From Sphingobacterium psychroaquaticum (GTDB lineage: Bacteria > Bacteroidota > Bacteroidia > Sphingobacteriales > Sphingobacteriaceae), in contig NZ_FXAU01000006.1 in NCBI RefSeq assembly GCF_900177625.1, forward strand, positions 1 through 64,000: a stretch of DNA of 64,000 nucleotides, written 5' to 3'. The position numbers and the translations under genes were made by a program. Every line of letters starts with the position of its first letter. Within the stretch, counting starts at the first letter, position 1. Below, piece after piece: positions 43,335 through 51,961 of this stretch. The notes beneath the pieces were generated by a model, which was not told where the DNA came from, did no database searches, and saw only the letters and a program-made list of their open reading frames with translations.

Positions 43335-46300
43335 ATGAATTACAATAAGATTAACAATCTACTGGGGTGGATTTGTGCGGCGATTGCGACTATTGTTTAT
43401 GTTGCGACCGTTGAGCGTACGGCTAGCTGGTGGGACTGTGGTGAATTTATTGCTTCTGCGTTTAAGATGCAGATCGTTCACCAACCAGGCGCACCACTAT
43501 TTTTAATGGTAGAAAATGTGTTCTCTAACTTTGCAATGGGAGATGGTACTCGTATTGCGTTTTGGATGAATATCGGTTCGGCCGTATCAAGTGGTCTAAC
43601 CATCTTGTTTCTCTTTTGGACGATTACTGCTTTAGCTCGTAAGGCTTTTGTCGGAATTTCCAGAGAAGCGCAGCTCAGCGCTCCGCAACTGTTTTTAACT
43701 ATGTCTGCAGGGGCAGTAGGTGCCTTAGCGTATGCTTTTACAGACACTTTTTGGTTCTCCGCTGTTGAGGCCGAAGTGTACGCGATGTCTTCGCTGTGTA
43801 CAGCAGTCGTGTTTTGGGCTATTCTGAAATGGGAAGTTCGAGCAGATGAAAAAGGAGCAGACCGATGGTTGATATTGATTGCCTATGTAATGGGTCTATC
43901 CATTGGGGTTCACTTATTGAATTTATTGGTGATCCCAGCGATTGCGTTAGTGATTTATTTTCGTAAAACAAAAGAAAGTACAACAAGTGGTATTCTGAAA
44001 GCTCTAGGATTAGGGGTTGTCGTGTTGGCCTTTATTCTATGGGGAGTTATCCAGTATTCGATTAAAATTGCAGCTTATTTCGATTTGTTCTTTGTTAACT
44101 CTTTAGGGATGGGATTCGGAATCGGTGTTGCCGTTTTTGCATTGTTACTCGTTGGAGGTTTGGTTTACGGTATTATTTATTCCATCAAAAGATCTAAACC
44201 GCTCCTTAATATCGCACTAATCAGTACCTGTTTCATCTTGTTGGGATACAGTTCTTTCGCTATGATTATGATTCGTGCGAAAGCGAACCCAACCTTGAAT
44301 AACAGTGATCCAGATAACGTATTTAGTTTTTTGAGTTACCTCAATAGAGAGCAGTATGGAGACGAGCCTTTGTTCAAGGGTAAGTTTTTTGACGCCCGTC
44401 CGACGGATGTAAAAGACGGGAAAAAGATCTATAGAAAGGATGGAGATAAATATGTGGTGGCAAAACGTAATCCTGTTTATTCCTATGACAGAGAGACTTT
44501 ATTCCCACGTATCTACAGTGAAAAAGGGGGGCATCCTGAATATTACCGTGATTACTTAGGCTTAGGCCCAGAGGAAGCGCCTACTTTTGCGGATAACTTG
44601 AAATTCTTCTTCGGATACCAAATAGGTCATATGTATGGTCGTTATTTCTTGTGGAATTTTGTGGGAAGACAAAACGATCAGCAAGGGCATGGTTCTTTTA
44701 CTGAAGGAAACTGGATCAGTGGTATCACACCAATAGATAACGCTATGTTGGGGGGGCAAAATGCATTGCCAACATCTGCTAAAACGGATCCTTCTCGTAA
44801 TACATACTATTTCTTGCCGTTGATTATCGGCCTGTTAGGCGCATTCTGGCACTTTGGTCGTAAGCAACGTGATGCGGGTGTCGTTGGTTTATTGTTTTTC
44901 TTTACAGGTTTAGCCATTGTACTTTACTTGAATCAAACGCCAATGCAGCCTCGTGAACGGGATTATGCCTATGCAGGTTCATTTTATGCCTTTAGTATAT
45001 GGATTGGATTGGGCGTATTGGCAATTGCTGATTTCCTGACCAAGAAAGTGAATGCTAAAGTCGCTGGATACACCGCAGCAGTGGTAGGTATGTTGGGCGG
45101 TCCAGTGATCTTGATTGCTAACAATTACGATGACCACAATCGTTCGGAAAAAACGTTAGCTCGTGATATGGCGCGTAACTACTTGGAATCGTGTGCACCA
45201 AATGCGATTTTGTTCAGTTACGGAGATAATGATACCTATCCGTTATGGTATGTGCAAGAAGTTGAAGGGTTCCGTACGGATGTACGTGTAGTGAACTTGA
45301 GTTTACTTAGTGCAGATTGGTATATGAAGCAGATGATGGAAAAGGTGAACGATGCGGACGCGCTTCCTATTAATATCAATCCCGAATTGATTAAGGATGG
45401 AGTACGTGACGTTATCTATTACCAGGATTACAATATTCCGAATTATGTACAGGTTAAAGACTTGTTGAATGTCATGCTTTCGGATAATCCGCAAAATAAA
45501 GCGCAGCTACAGAGTGGTGAATTTGTAAACCTATTGCCAACGAAGAAAATGGAATTGGCGGTGGATAAACAAGCTGTAATCGCGAATAAAGTTGTACCTA
45601 AGGAGTGGGAAGATGCTATTGTAGACACGATGCGTTGGACCTATAGCCAGAACTATGTAAGCCGTGCGGAGTTGTCTATGTTAGCGATTATAGCGCATAA
45701 TAACTGGAAGCGTCCGATATACTTTACAGTGACTACGCCAGAAGAAAACTACATGGGCTTAGATCGTTTCTTAGTGAGCGAAGGTTTTGCATCTCGCTTG
45801 ATGCCTGTTGATTTTGGTTTGAAAGAAGGGGATCCTTCTGCTATTATCAATGTGGATCAAACGTATGATAACATCATGAACAAGTTTACGTGGGGTAACA
45901 TCGGTAAAGCATCTTATATCGATCCGGATTCATATCGTTACATCAGCATGTATGTCGGTACGATTTACGGACAAACGGCAGGACAGCTAATCTCGGCGGA
46001 TGAAAAAGATAAAGCGAAGAAATTAGTGATCAACGCCTATGAGAATATGCCAAAACGCGCTTACTTGATGTCCGAAGTGATGAGTTATGTACCGTTGGTA
46101 GATGCTATGTATAAAGTGGGAGAGACTGCTAAAGCAAATGAAATTGTGGGACGGAATTTGCAGTTTATCCGGGAGAACATGGCTTACTATGAAGCAATAT
46201 CTAAGACCAAGTCTAACTTAGAGTTCCGAAATATGCGATTTGGGTTAGCGTCGATTCAACGCTACAAGCAATTGCTCGATGGGGTGAACCAACCAGCTTT

Positions 46301-46364
46301 GAAGAAAGAGGCTGATGCACTGTTCAATACCTATAGACATTATTTTGAACAACCTGAACAATAA
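43335..46364 (+). CDS. DUF2723 multi-pass membrane protein
   Basis: A 1009-residue inner-membrane protein. The N-terminal ~350 residues are the DUF2723 domain (GT-C-like glycosyltransferase fold): ERTASWWDCGEFIASAFKMQ with acidic residues at the outer face, QIVHQPGAPLF, and about eight membrane helices. Further helices lie at ~495-590. The C-terminal ~400 residues are periplasmic, with FSYGDNDTYPLWYVQEVEGF and TPEENYMGLDRFLVSEGF conserved in the family. Related proteins are considered candidates for protein O-mannosyl transfer in Bacteroidota, but this is not shown by the sequence itself. Transcribed alone and closed by a very strong terminator. Confidence 0.88.
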   Translation: MNYNKINNLLGWICAAIATIVYVATVERTASWWDCGEFIASAFKMQIVHQPGAPLFLMVENVFSNFAMGDGTRIAFWMNIGSAVSSGLTILFLFWTITALARKAFVGISREAQLSAPQLFLTMSAGAVGALAYAFTDTFWFSAVEAEVYAMSSLCTAVVFWAILKWEVRADEKGADRWLILIAYVMGLSIGVHLLNLLVIPAIALVIYFRKTKESTTSGILKALGLGVVVLAFILWGVIQYSIKIAAYFDLFFVNSLGMGFGIGVAVFALLLVGGLVYGIIYSIKRSKPLLNIALISTCFILLGYSSFAMIMIRAKANPTLNNSDPDNVFSFLSYLNREQYGDEPLFKGKFFDARPTDVKDGKKIYRKDGDKYVVAKRNPVYSYDRETLFPRIYSEKGGHPEYYRDYLGLGPEEAPTFADNLKFFFGYQIGHMYGRYFLWNFVGRQNDQQGHGSFTEGNWISGITPIDNAMLGGQNALPTSAKTDPSRNTYYFLPLIIGLLGAFWHFGRKQRDAGVVGLLFFFTGLAIVLYLNQTPMQPRERDYAYAGSFYAFSIWIGLGVLAIADFLTKKVNAKVAGYTAAVVGMLGGPVILIANNYDDHNRSEKTLARDMARNYLESCAPNAILFSYGDNDTYPLWYVQEVEGFRTDVRVVNLSLLSADWYMKQMMEKVNDADALPININPELIKDGVRDVIYYQDYNIPNYVQVKDLLNVMLSDNPQNKAQLQSGEFVNLLPTKKMELAVDKQAVIANKVVPKEWEDAIVDTMRWTYSQNYVSRAELSMLAIIAHNNWKRPIYFTVTTPEENYMGLDRFLVSEGFASRLMPVDFGLKEGDPSAIINVDQTYDNIMNKFTWGNIGKASYIDPDSYRYISMYVGTIYGQTAGQLISADEKDKAKKLVINAYENMPKRAYLMSEVMSYVPLVDAMYKVGETAKANEIVGRNLQFIRENMAYYEAISKTKSNLEFRNMRFGLASIQRYKQLLDGVNQPALKKEADALFNTYRHYFEQPEQ

Positions 46365-46404
46365 CATAAAAAAAGGCAACTCTCGGGTTGCCTTTTTTTA
46401 TGTT
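46363..46404 (+). terminator. DUF2723 gene terminator
   Basis: An 18-bp perfect stem (46363-46380 with 46387-46404, loop TCTCGG) with A-rich left and T-rich right arms; it begins inside the stop codon. Confidence 0.92.
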
Positions 46405-46429
46405 ATTGTTTATTTCATCAGAAGAGTCA

Positions 46430-46459
46430 TTGAAAATGATAAAAAATAACGTATTTTTG
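46430..46459 (+). promoter_or_regulatory. pyrR-pyrB promoter
   Basis: TTG at 46430-46432, 19 nt, TATTTTTG at 46452-46459: full consensus. The -7 element ends 16 nt before the pyrR ATG, so the leader is only about 10 nt and cannot contain a PyrR-type attenuator. Confidence 0.75.
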
Positions 46460-46475
46460 CCAAAATAACCCCATA

Positions 46476-47021
46476 ATGAAACAATCGATTTTATTAGAAG
46501 GAGCCAAGTTTCAGATCACGATCAAGCGTCTTTGTCAGCAATTGATCGAGAACCATGGCGATTTTTCCAATGCCGTATTAATCGGAATTCAACCCAGAGG
46601 TACTTACTTAGCACAACGTATTCAAAAGGAAATCCAAGAGATGACCGGGCATACGGTACAACTTGGAATCATGGATATTACGTTCTATCGGGACGATTTC
46701 CGGATGAAGGGAACTTCCCCGTTAGCTGCGAATAGTACCGAGATTGACTTTCTTGTCGACGATAAGGAAGTTATTTTGGTGGATGATGTATTGTGGACAG
46801 GGCGCACGATTCGTTCAGCAATGGATGCAATACAAGCTTTCGGTCGTCCCGGGAAAATGGAACTTATGGTATTGGTAGATCGTCGCTTTTCACGTCATCT
46901 GCCTATAGAGCCTGATTATATCGGGATACAAGTCGACTCCATTGACTCACAACGTGTGATTGTCAGTTGGGAAGAGGTGGATCAAGTGGACAGTATTGTA
47001 TTGGTCACAGAAACTAAATAA
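46476..47021 (+). CDS. pyrR: Bifunctional pyr operon regulator / uracil phosphoribosyltransferase
   Basis: A 181-residue PRTase-fold protein. The PRPP loop VILVDDVLWTGRTIRSAMDA is the PyrR signature (Thr-Gly-Arg-Thr), with GIQPRGTYLAQRI and DITFYRDDF upstream. In Gram-positives PyrR binds pyr mRNA to attenuate transcription and has weak UPRTase activity. Here the leader is too short for attenuation, so the enzyme role or another form of control must apply. It is followed by pyrB after 24 nt. Confidence 0.93.
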   Translation: MKQSILLEGAKFQITIKRLCQQLIENHGDFSNAVLIGIQPRGTYLAQRIQKEIQEMTGHTVQLGIMDITFYRDDFRMKGTSPLAANSTEIDFLVDDKEVILVDDVLWTGRTIRSAMDAIQAFGRPGKMELMVLVDRRFSRHLPIEPDYIGIQVDSIDSQRVIVSWEEVDQVDSIVLVTETK

Positions 47022-47045
47022 TAGCGCTAGAAATATAAAAATAAC

Positions 47046-47984
47046 ATGTCAACAACTACCGAGCAGTTAAGCACGAGACATCTTTTAGGAATTAAGGACT
47101 TAAATGAGCACGATATCCAACTTATCTTAGATACGGCAGCAAATTTTAAGGAGGTTCTTAACAGACCTATTAAGAAGGTTCCCTCTTTACGGGATATCAC
47201 GATAGCCAATGTTTTTTTTGAAAATTCAACCCGCACGCGCTTATCTTTTGAGCTGGCTGAAAAGAGGCTTTCTGCGGATATCGTAAATTTTGCAGCATCT
47301 TCTTCTTCTGTTAGCAAAGGAGAGACGCTGATTGATACGGTGAATAATATTTTGGCGATGAAGGTAGATATGATCGTGATGCGTCACCCTTATGCAGGGG
47401 CAGGCGTGTTTTTAAGTCGTCATATCGATGCTCAGATCGTTAATGCCGGTGATGGTGCACATGAGCACCCGACGCAAGCTTTGTTAGATTCGTTCTCGAT
47501 TCGGGAGCGATACGGTGACGTAGCGGGGCGTAAAGTAGCGATTATTGGTGATATCTTGCATTCACGCGTAGCGCTATCCAATATACTTTGTTTACAGAAA
47601 CAAGGCGCTGAGGTTATGGTATGCGGGCCGACGACGCTTATTCCAAAATATATAACCTCGTTGGGGGTAAAGGTGGAGCATGATCTCATGAAAGCTTTAA
47701 ATTGGTGTGATGTAGCGAATATGTTGCGTATTCAATTGGAACGCCAAGATATTGCGTACTTCCCATCCTTACGGGAGTATTCTATGCTGTATGGTTTAAA
47801 CAAAGAGATTCTGGATTCCTTGGATAAGGAAATTACCATAATGCACCCGGGACCGATCAATCGTGGTGTGGAGATTACATCGGATGTGGCGGATAGCAAG
47901 CACTCGATTATATTGAACCAGGTCGAGAATGGTGTGGCGGTACGTATGGCCGTACTTTATCTCTTAGCGGGACAGCGCGGATAA
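47046..47984 (+). CDS. pyrB: Aspartate carbamoyltransferase catalytic subunit
   Basis: A 312-residue enzyme that forms N-carbamoyl-aspartate, the committed step of pyrimidine synthesis. Carbamoyl-phosphate binding motif FFENSTRTRLSFELAEKRL, the 80s loop with FAASSSSVSKGETLIDT, the aspartate-side HPTQALLDSF, and the 240s loop. The C-terminal IMHPGPINRGVEI is strongly conserved. No pyrI regulatory subunit is nearby, and the length is that of the PyrR-associated class. Second gene of the pyrR-pyrB unit. Confidence 0.96.
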   Translation: MSTTTEQLSTRHLLGIKDLNEHDIQLILDTAANFKEVLNRPIKKVPSLRDITIANVFFENSTRTRLSFELAEKRLSADIVNFAASSSSVSKGETLIDTVNNILAMKVDMIVMRHPYAGAGVFLSRHIDAQIVNAGDGAHEHPTQALLDSFSIRERYGDVAGRKVAIIGDILHSRVALSNILCLQKQGAEVMVCGPTTLIPKYITSLGVKVEHDLMKALNWCDVANMLRIQLERQDIAYFPSLREYSMLYGLNKEILDSLDKEITIMHPGPINRGVEITSDVADSKHSIILNQVENGVAVRMAVLYLLAGQRG

Positions 47985-48003
47985 TCGATAACAAGTCCAT
48001 GCG

Positions 48004-48050
48004 AAAAACGTCATTGCAATACCTTCGTATAGTGCAATGACGTTTTTTTT
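48004..48050. terminator. Terminator between pyrB and the acyl-degradation cluster
   Basis: AAAAACGTCATTGCA (48004-48018) pairs perfectly with TGCAATGACGTTTTT (48033-48047), with an inner ATAC/GTAT stem and CTTC loop. A and T runs allow it to serve both convergent units. Confidence 0.9.
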
Positions 48051-48051
48051 G

Positions 48052-49095
48052 TTACTTGATTTTACGAACCCCGAGGTGCCAGCCTTCGGGAATTTTTGCG
48101 TCTTTGTCATACTGAAAAATACCACGTGCTTTAAAATGTGGATCTTCTAATGTTTCCTGTACCGTCAGAACCGGACTAATACAAATATCATAGTCTTCAA
48201 AAAAAGACAACCATTCGGCTCTAGTTTTCGTCTTAAAAAATTCCGTTAGTTCATTTTTGATATCCGGTCGATTAGCAAGCTCCGTACTCGCAATGACAGC
48301 CCAGCCTGGTTTATCAATGAGTTCACAGAAGATACGCCAAAACTTAGCTTCCAGTCCTGCGAAGACCAAGTGCCTATTGTCTCTGCATTTGTAAACGGTA
48401 TAGTTCGGCAGGTTTCCGGACAACATATCCGTCGCTATCTCCGTCTTATGCCAAGCCGCGGAAGCAGCTAAAGCCGCCATAGGCAACGTAGCTTCTGTAA
48501 TGGAGATATCGTACCAAGCACCAGTCTGCGTCTTCTGGCGTTCGAGTATGCCCGCCAAAACAGCCTGTACAATCTGATCCGTTCCACCATAGATGTCTGC
48601 TAATTGGAAAGTGGGTATAGTAATCTCATGCTGCATTTTATTTAATAGCAATAAGCCACTTAAAGCCATGAAATTTAAGTCATGCCCTGCCTGGTGTGCA
48701 TAAGGGCCAGACTGTCCATAACCCGTTGCCGAAATATAGATAAGCTGCGGGTTTAGTTCCCTTAAGGTTTCATAGCTAAAGCCAAGGTCAGCCATAACAC
48801 CCGGACGGAAGGACTCCACCAGTACATCGGCAGCAGCAGCCAATTCATAGACCATATCTTTTCCAATTGCCGTGTCATACGCAATTTGGCGGATATCCTT
48901 TCCGTCGTTCATCATGCGATAGGCTGCCGAGACACCGTTTTCGAAAGGAGGAATCATGCGTATGATTTCCGGTTTCTGTGGATGTTCTACCTTGGTAACC
49001 TCGGCTCCCATTTGCATCAATTGCCTCGTTGCGAATGGGCCTGGGACCAGACGCGATAAATCAAGGATTTTTATTCCTTCAAGTGCTTTTTTCAT
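48052..49095 (-). CDS. CaiB/BaiF-family CoA-transferase (alpha-methylacyl-CoA racemase-like)
   Basis: A 347-residue family III CoA-transferase or racemase. The N-terminus GIKILDLSRLVPGPFATRQL is the family hallmark, the CoA-binding DVLVESFRPGVMADLG follows, and the catalytic Asp is in AGHDLNFMALSG. The length, shorter than most transferases (~400), and the lack of the second-domain extension point to the alpha-methylacyl-CoA racemase subgroup, which allows branched acyl-CoAs to enter beta-oxidation. It is the last gene of the seven-gene minus-strand cluster, 18 nt after the ligase gene. Confidence 0.88.
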   Translation of the reverse strand: MKKALEGIKILDLSRLVPGPFATRQLMQMGAEVTKVEHPQKPEIIRMIPPFENGVSAAYRMMNDGKDIRQIAYDTAIGKDMVYELAAAADVLVESFRPGVMADLGFSYETLRELNPQLIYISATGYGQSGPYAHQAGHDLNFMALSGLLLLNKMQHEITIPTFQLADIYGGTDQIVQAVLAGILERQKTQTGAWYDISITEATLPMAALAASAAWHKTEIATDMLSGNLPNYTVYKCRDNRHLVFAGLEAKFWRIFCELIDKPGWAVIASTELANRPDIKNELTEFFKTKTRAEWLSFFEDYDICISPVLTVQETLEDPHFKARGIFQYDKDAKIPEGWHLGVRKIK

Positions 49096-49113
49096 ATTTT
49101 TTCGTTCCTTTCA

Positions 49114-50767
49114 TCACCGTGTGTATGTTTGTCGAATTTGTTTTTTATCTATCTTCCCAACACTAGTTTTTGGAATTTCGGCTACGATATGTATTTGTTC
49201 TGGAATGGCCCATTTGTTTATCCGCTCCTCATCAACATATTGATGCAAGTGCTTTGTAACCTCTTCTTTAGTGAGATCTTGCCCATCATATGTTACGATA
49301 AGCGCTAAAGGGCGTTCACCCCATTGTGTGTCTGGGATACCGATAACAGCAACTTCGGTCACGAGTGGATGTTCCAGAATTAATGATTCTAAATCGATGG
49401 AAGAAATCCATTCTCCTCCGGTTTTGATCACATCCTTTAGACGATCAACAATCTTGATATCTTCATTTTCATCCCATGTAGCCAAGTCTCCTGTGTGTAA
49501 GTAACCTCCAACCCAGAGCTCCTCACTCGCGGTTTTATCCTTGAAGTATCCATAGGTCAAGGCAGGCGTTCGCGCAACCACTTCGCCCACGGTTTCCCCA
49601 TCCTTGGGTATGGTGTTGCCCGCTTCATCCACCAGTTTAATATCCGTTAAGAAAACGGGACGCCCCGTCAATGTACTCATCGTGACTTTAGTTTCCTGAT
49701 CAAGCGTTATGTCTGTATTGTTGAACTTGGAGACAGTCAACAAAGGGCCTGTTTCCGATAAGCCATATCCAGTAACGATTTTAATTCCCCGATCCATGGC
49801 CATACGTGCCAATGGTACAGGCAAAGCCGATCCACCGATTAATATTTTCCAAGCTGAAAAATCAACTGCCGTTGTTGCTGGATGTGATAAAATCATGTTT
49901 AGAATTGTAGGTACAGAATGAGAAATCGTAGGCCGTTCGGTTAAGAACAGTTGTATAAACATTGCCGGATCGAATTTGCCAACATATACTTGTTTCAGAC
50001 CTAATGCTGTCGCTATGTACGGAATACCCCAAGCGTGTACATGGAACATCGGTGTCAAAGGCATATAGACATCTTCCGCATTTAGACGGAACATCGCATT
50101 TGATGTGCCGAGGTAAGATAATTCCATTAAACCATGTAATACAAGTTGGCGATGTGAAAAGTAAGCCCCTTTAGGGTTGCCAGTAGTTCCGGAAGTATAA
50201 AAAATGGTGGCAATGGTATCTTCCGAAAAATCAGGGTATACAAATGAATCCGACTGGTCCTTGATGAGGTTTTCATATTCCCCTACAAGCTCCAACATGG
50301 TATGCGGCATTTTATCGCCTTCTTTAATTAAGATTATTATTTCGACGGTTGGTAGTTGGTCGATCGCCTTTTCTATAATGGGTAGAAAATCTTCGTGTAC
50401 AATCAATACCTTATCTTCAGCATGATTTATGGTATAAATCATCTGTTCAGGCGACAGTCTCCAGTTTACGGTATGCAACACGTTTCCTGTACAAGGAATG
50501 GCAAAATAACATTCAAGAAAGCGGTGGCTGTCATAATCCAATACACCGATGGTGGCACTGCCTTTATAGTCTAATGTATAAAGGAGATTCGCTAGTTGGT
50601 TTACCCGCTTATTGAATGCATAATAGTTATACCTGAATTTATCTTTATATACAATTTCATTTTTCAGGTGATATGCGTAAGGAGTTTTCTAAAAATTGTT
50701 TGATTAATAACTGATGTTTATAGGCATTGTCAGCGACTATAAAACCAGCTTCATTGAGTTTTTTCAT
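49114..50767 (-). pseudogene. Long-/medium-chain acyl-CoA ligase with a frameshift near its 5' end
   Basis: The main frame (49114 to ~50686) is an AMP-forming acyl-CoA synthetase: IATIFYTSGTTGNPKGAYFS (P-loop), GYGLSETGPLL, YLHTGDLATWDENEDIKIVD and KTSVGKIDKKQIRQ (catalytic Lys). It stays open upstream of 50541 with family-like sequence (QLANLLYTLDYKGSATIGVL) but has no start codon. A different frame starts at ATG 50767, MKKLNEAGFIVADNAYKHQL ... IKQFLENS, and ends soon after. Joining them at the A-run near 50685-50690 (loss of one A or gain of two restores it) gives a normal ~550-residue enzyme. The ATG is 12 nt after the upstream dehydrogenase gene. It is a true mutation, a sequencing error or programmed frameshifting. 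Confidence 0.85.
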
Positions 50768-50779
50768 AGTTCTTGTTCT

Positions 50780-51934
50780 TTAATATACTTTTTTGAAATG
50801 AACAGCATCAACTGTCATTTTAGCGATGATATCCCGCATAATTTCGGAGGTTCCCCCATAGATGGTTCCGACTTTAACATCGCGGAATAGCCGAGCAATT
50901 AGATAATCTTCCATATATCCTGCACCACCATGTAATTGTAGGCAATCCGCAATGATGGAATTCGCTAACTCTGTTGCTTTAAGTTTAGCCATGGAAGCTT
51001 CTTTCACGGCAAACACGCCATTTTCAAACAACCATGCTGTATGGTATGCCAACTGTTTGGTTGCTTCGAGTTCTGTGTAATGATTGGCGATGCGATGGCG
51101 TAAAGCTTGAAATTCAGTGAGCCCTTTTCCAAAGGCTACTCGTTCATGCATGAAGTCTAGTGTTATCTGCAACGCAAACTCTATTGTAGCACAGGTGGAG
51201 ATTGCTGCCGTTAGCCGCTCTAGTTGAAAGCTTTCCATAACATAGTAAAAACCTTTACCCGCTTCGCCGATCAGGTTTGTTGCTGGTACACGGACATCTT
51301 GAAAAAATATTTCTGCCGTGTCCGAGGAGTATTGACCTAACTTATGGAGTTTGTTGCGCGTGAGACCATCCTTGTCGTCTCCTTCGATTACAATAAGGTC
51401 AAATTTTCCCTCTTCGTTTTTACATAAGGTGACAAAATAATCTGCCATACAGCCGTTTGTGATGTATGTTTTTGAACCATTGATAACATAATCATCTCCA
51501 TCGCGTACCGCATAGGTCTTAATGCCTTTTAAATCTGAACCTGCATTGGGCTCTGTGAAGGCGATGGCCCCGAGGAGGTCTCCTTTAATGGAGGGGACTA
51601 AGTATTTTTGTTTTAAATCCTCCGATCCGATATGATTGATGTGGTTGGTCGCCATATAAGCATGGACGCCCAATGCGGTACCAAAACCTGTGTTTCCACC
51701 CTTAGCAATCTCCTCAATGAGTACCACAGAAGTAAAGAAATCTGCGGCCATCCCGCCGTATTGTTCCGGATAAATCAAACCGAGATAACCCATTTCGCCC
51801 ATTTCGCCCCAGATCGTTTTAGGAATAAGATGATTCTCCTCCCATGTTTCAAATTGGGGTTTTATTTTTTTTACAAATTGTTGTACCGATGCTCTGAACA
51901 TCTCATGATCTTCATTAAAATAAGGTGATTTCAT
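50780..51934 (-). CDS. Acyl-CoA dehydrogenase
   Basis: A 384-residue FAD enzyme that makes the 2,3-double bond in acyl-CoA, first step of beta-oxidation. Motifs AIAFTEPNAGSDLKGIKTYA and GSKTYITNGCMADYFVTLCK bind FAD and substrate. The usual catalytic Glu position near the C-terminus is Gly here (IYGGTSEIMRD); instead a Glu is present in LERL (Glu239), the position used by long-chain and isovaleryl-CoA dehydrogenases, so the substrate is probably long-chain or branched. It lies between the FadJ-type gene and the ligase gene, with 12-27 nt gaps. Confidence 0.92.
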   Translation of the reverse strand: MKSPYFNEDHEMFRASVQQFVKKIKPQFETWEENHLIPKTIWGEMGEMGYLGLIYPEQYGGMAADFFTSVVLIEEIAKGGNTGFGTALGVHAYMATNHINHIGSEDLKQKYLVPSIKGDLLGAIAFTEPNAGSDLKGIKTYAVRDGDDYVINGSKTYITNGCMADYFVTLCKNEEGKFDLIVIEGDDKDGLTRNKLHKLGQYSSDTAEIFFQDVRVPATNLIGEAGKGFYYVMESFQLERLTAAISTCATIEFALQITLDFMHERVAFGKGLTEFQALRHRIANHYTELEATKQLAYHTAWLFENGVFAVKEASMAKLKATELANSIIADCLQLHGGAGYMEDYLIARLFRDVKVGTIYGGTSEIMRDIIAKMTVDAVHFKKVY

Positions 51935-51961
51935 ATTGTGCTTTTTTCCTACCTGTTATTA

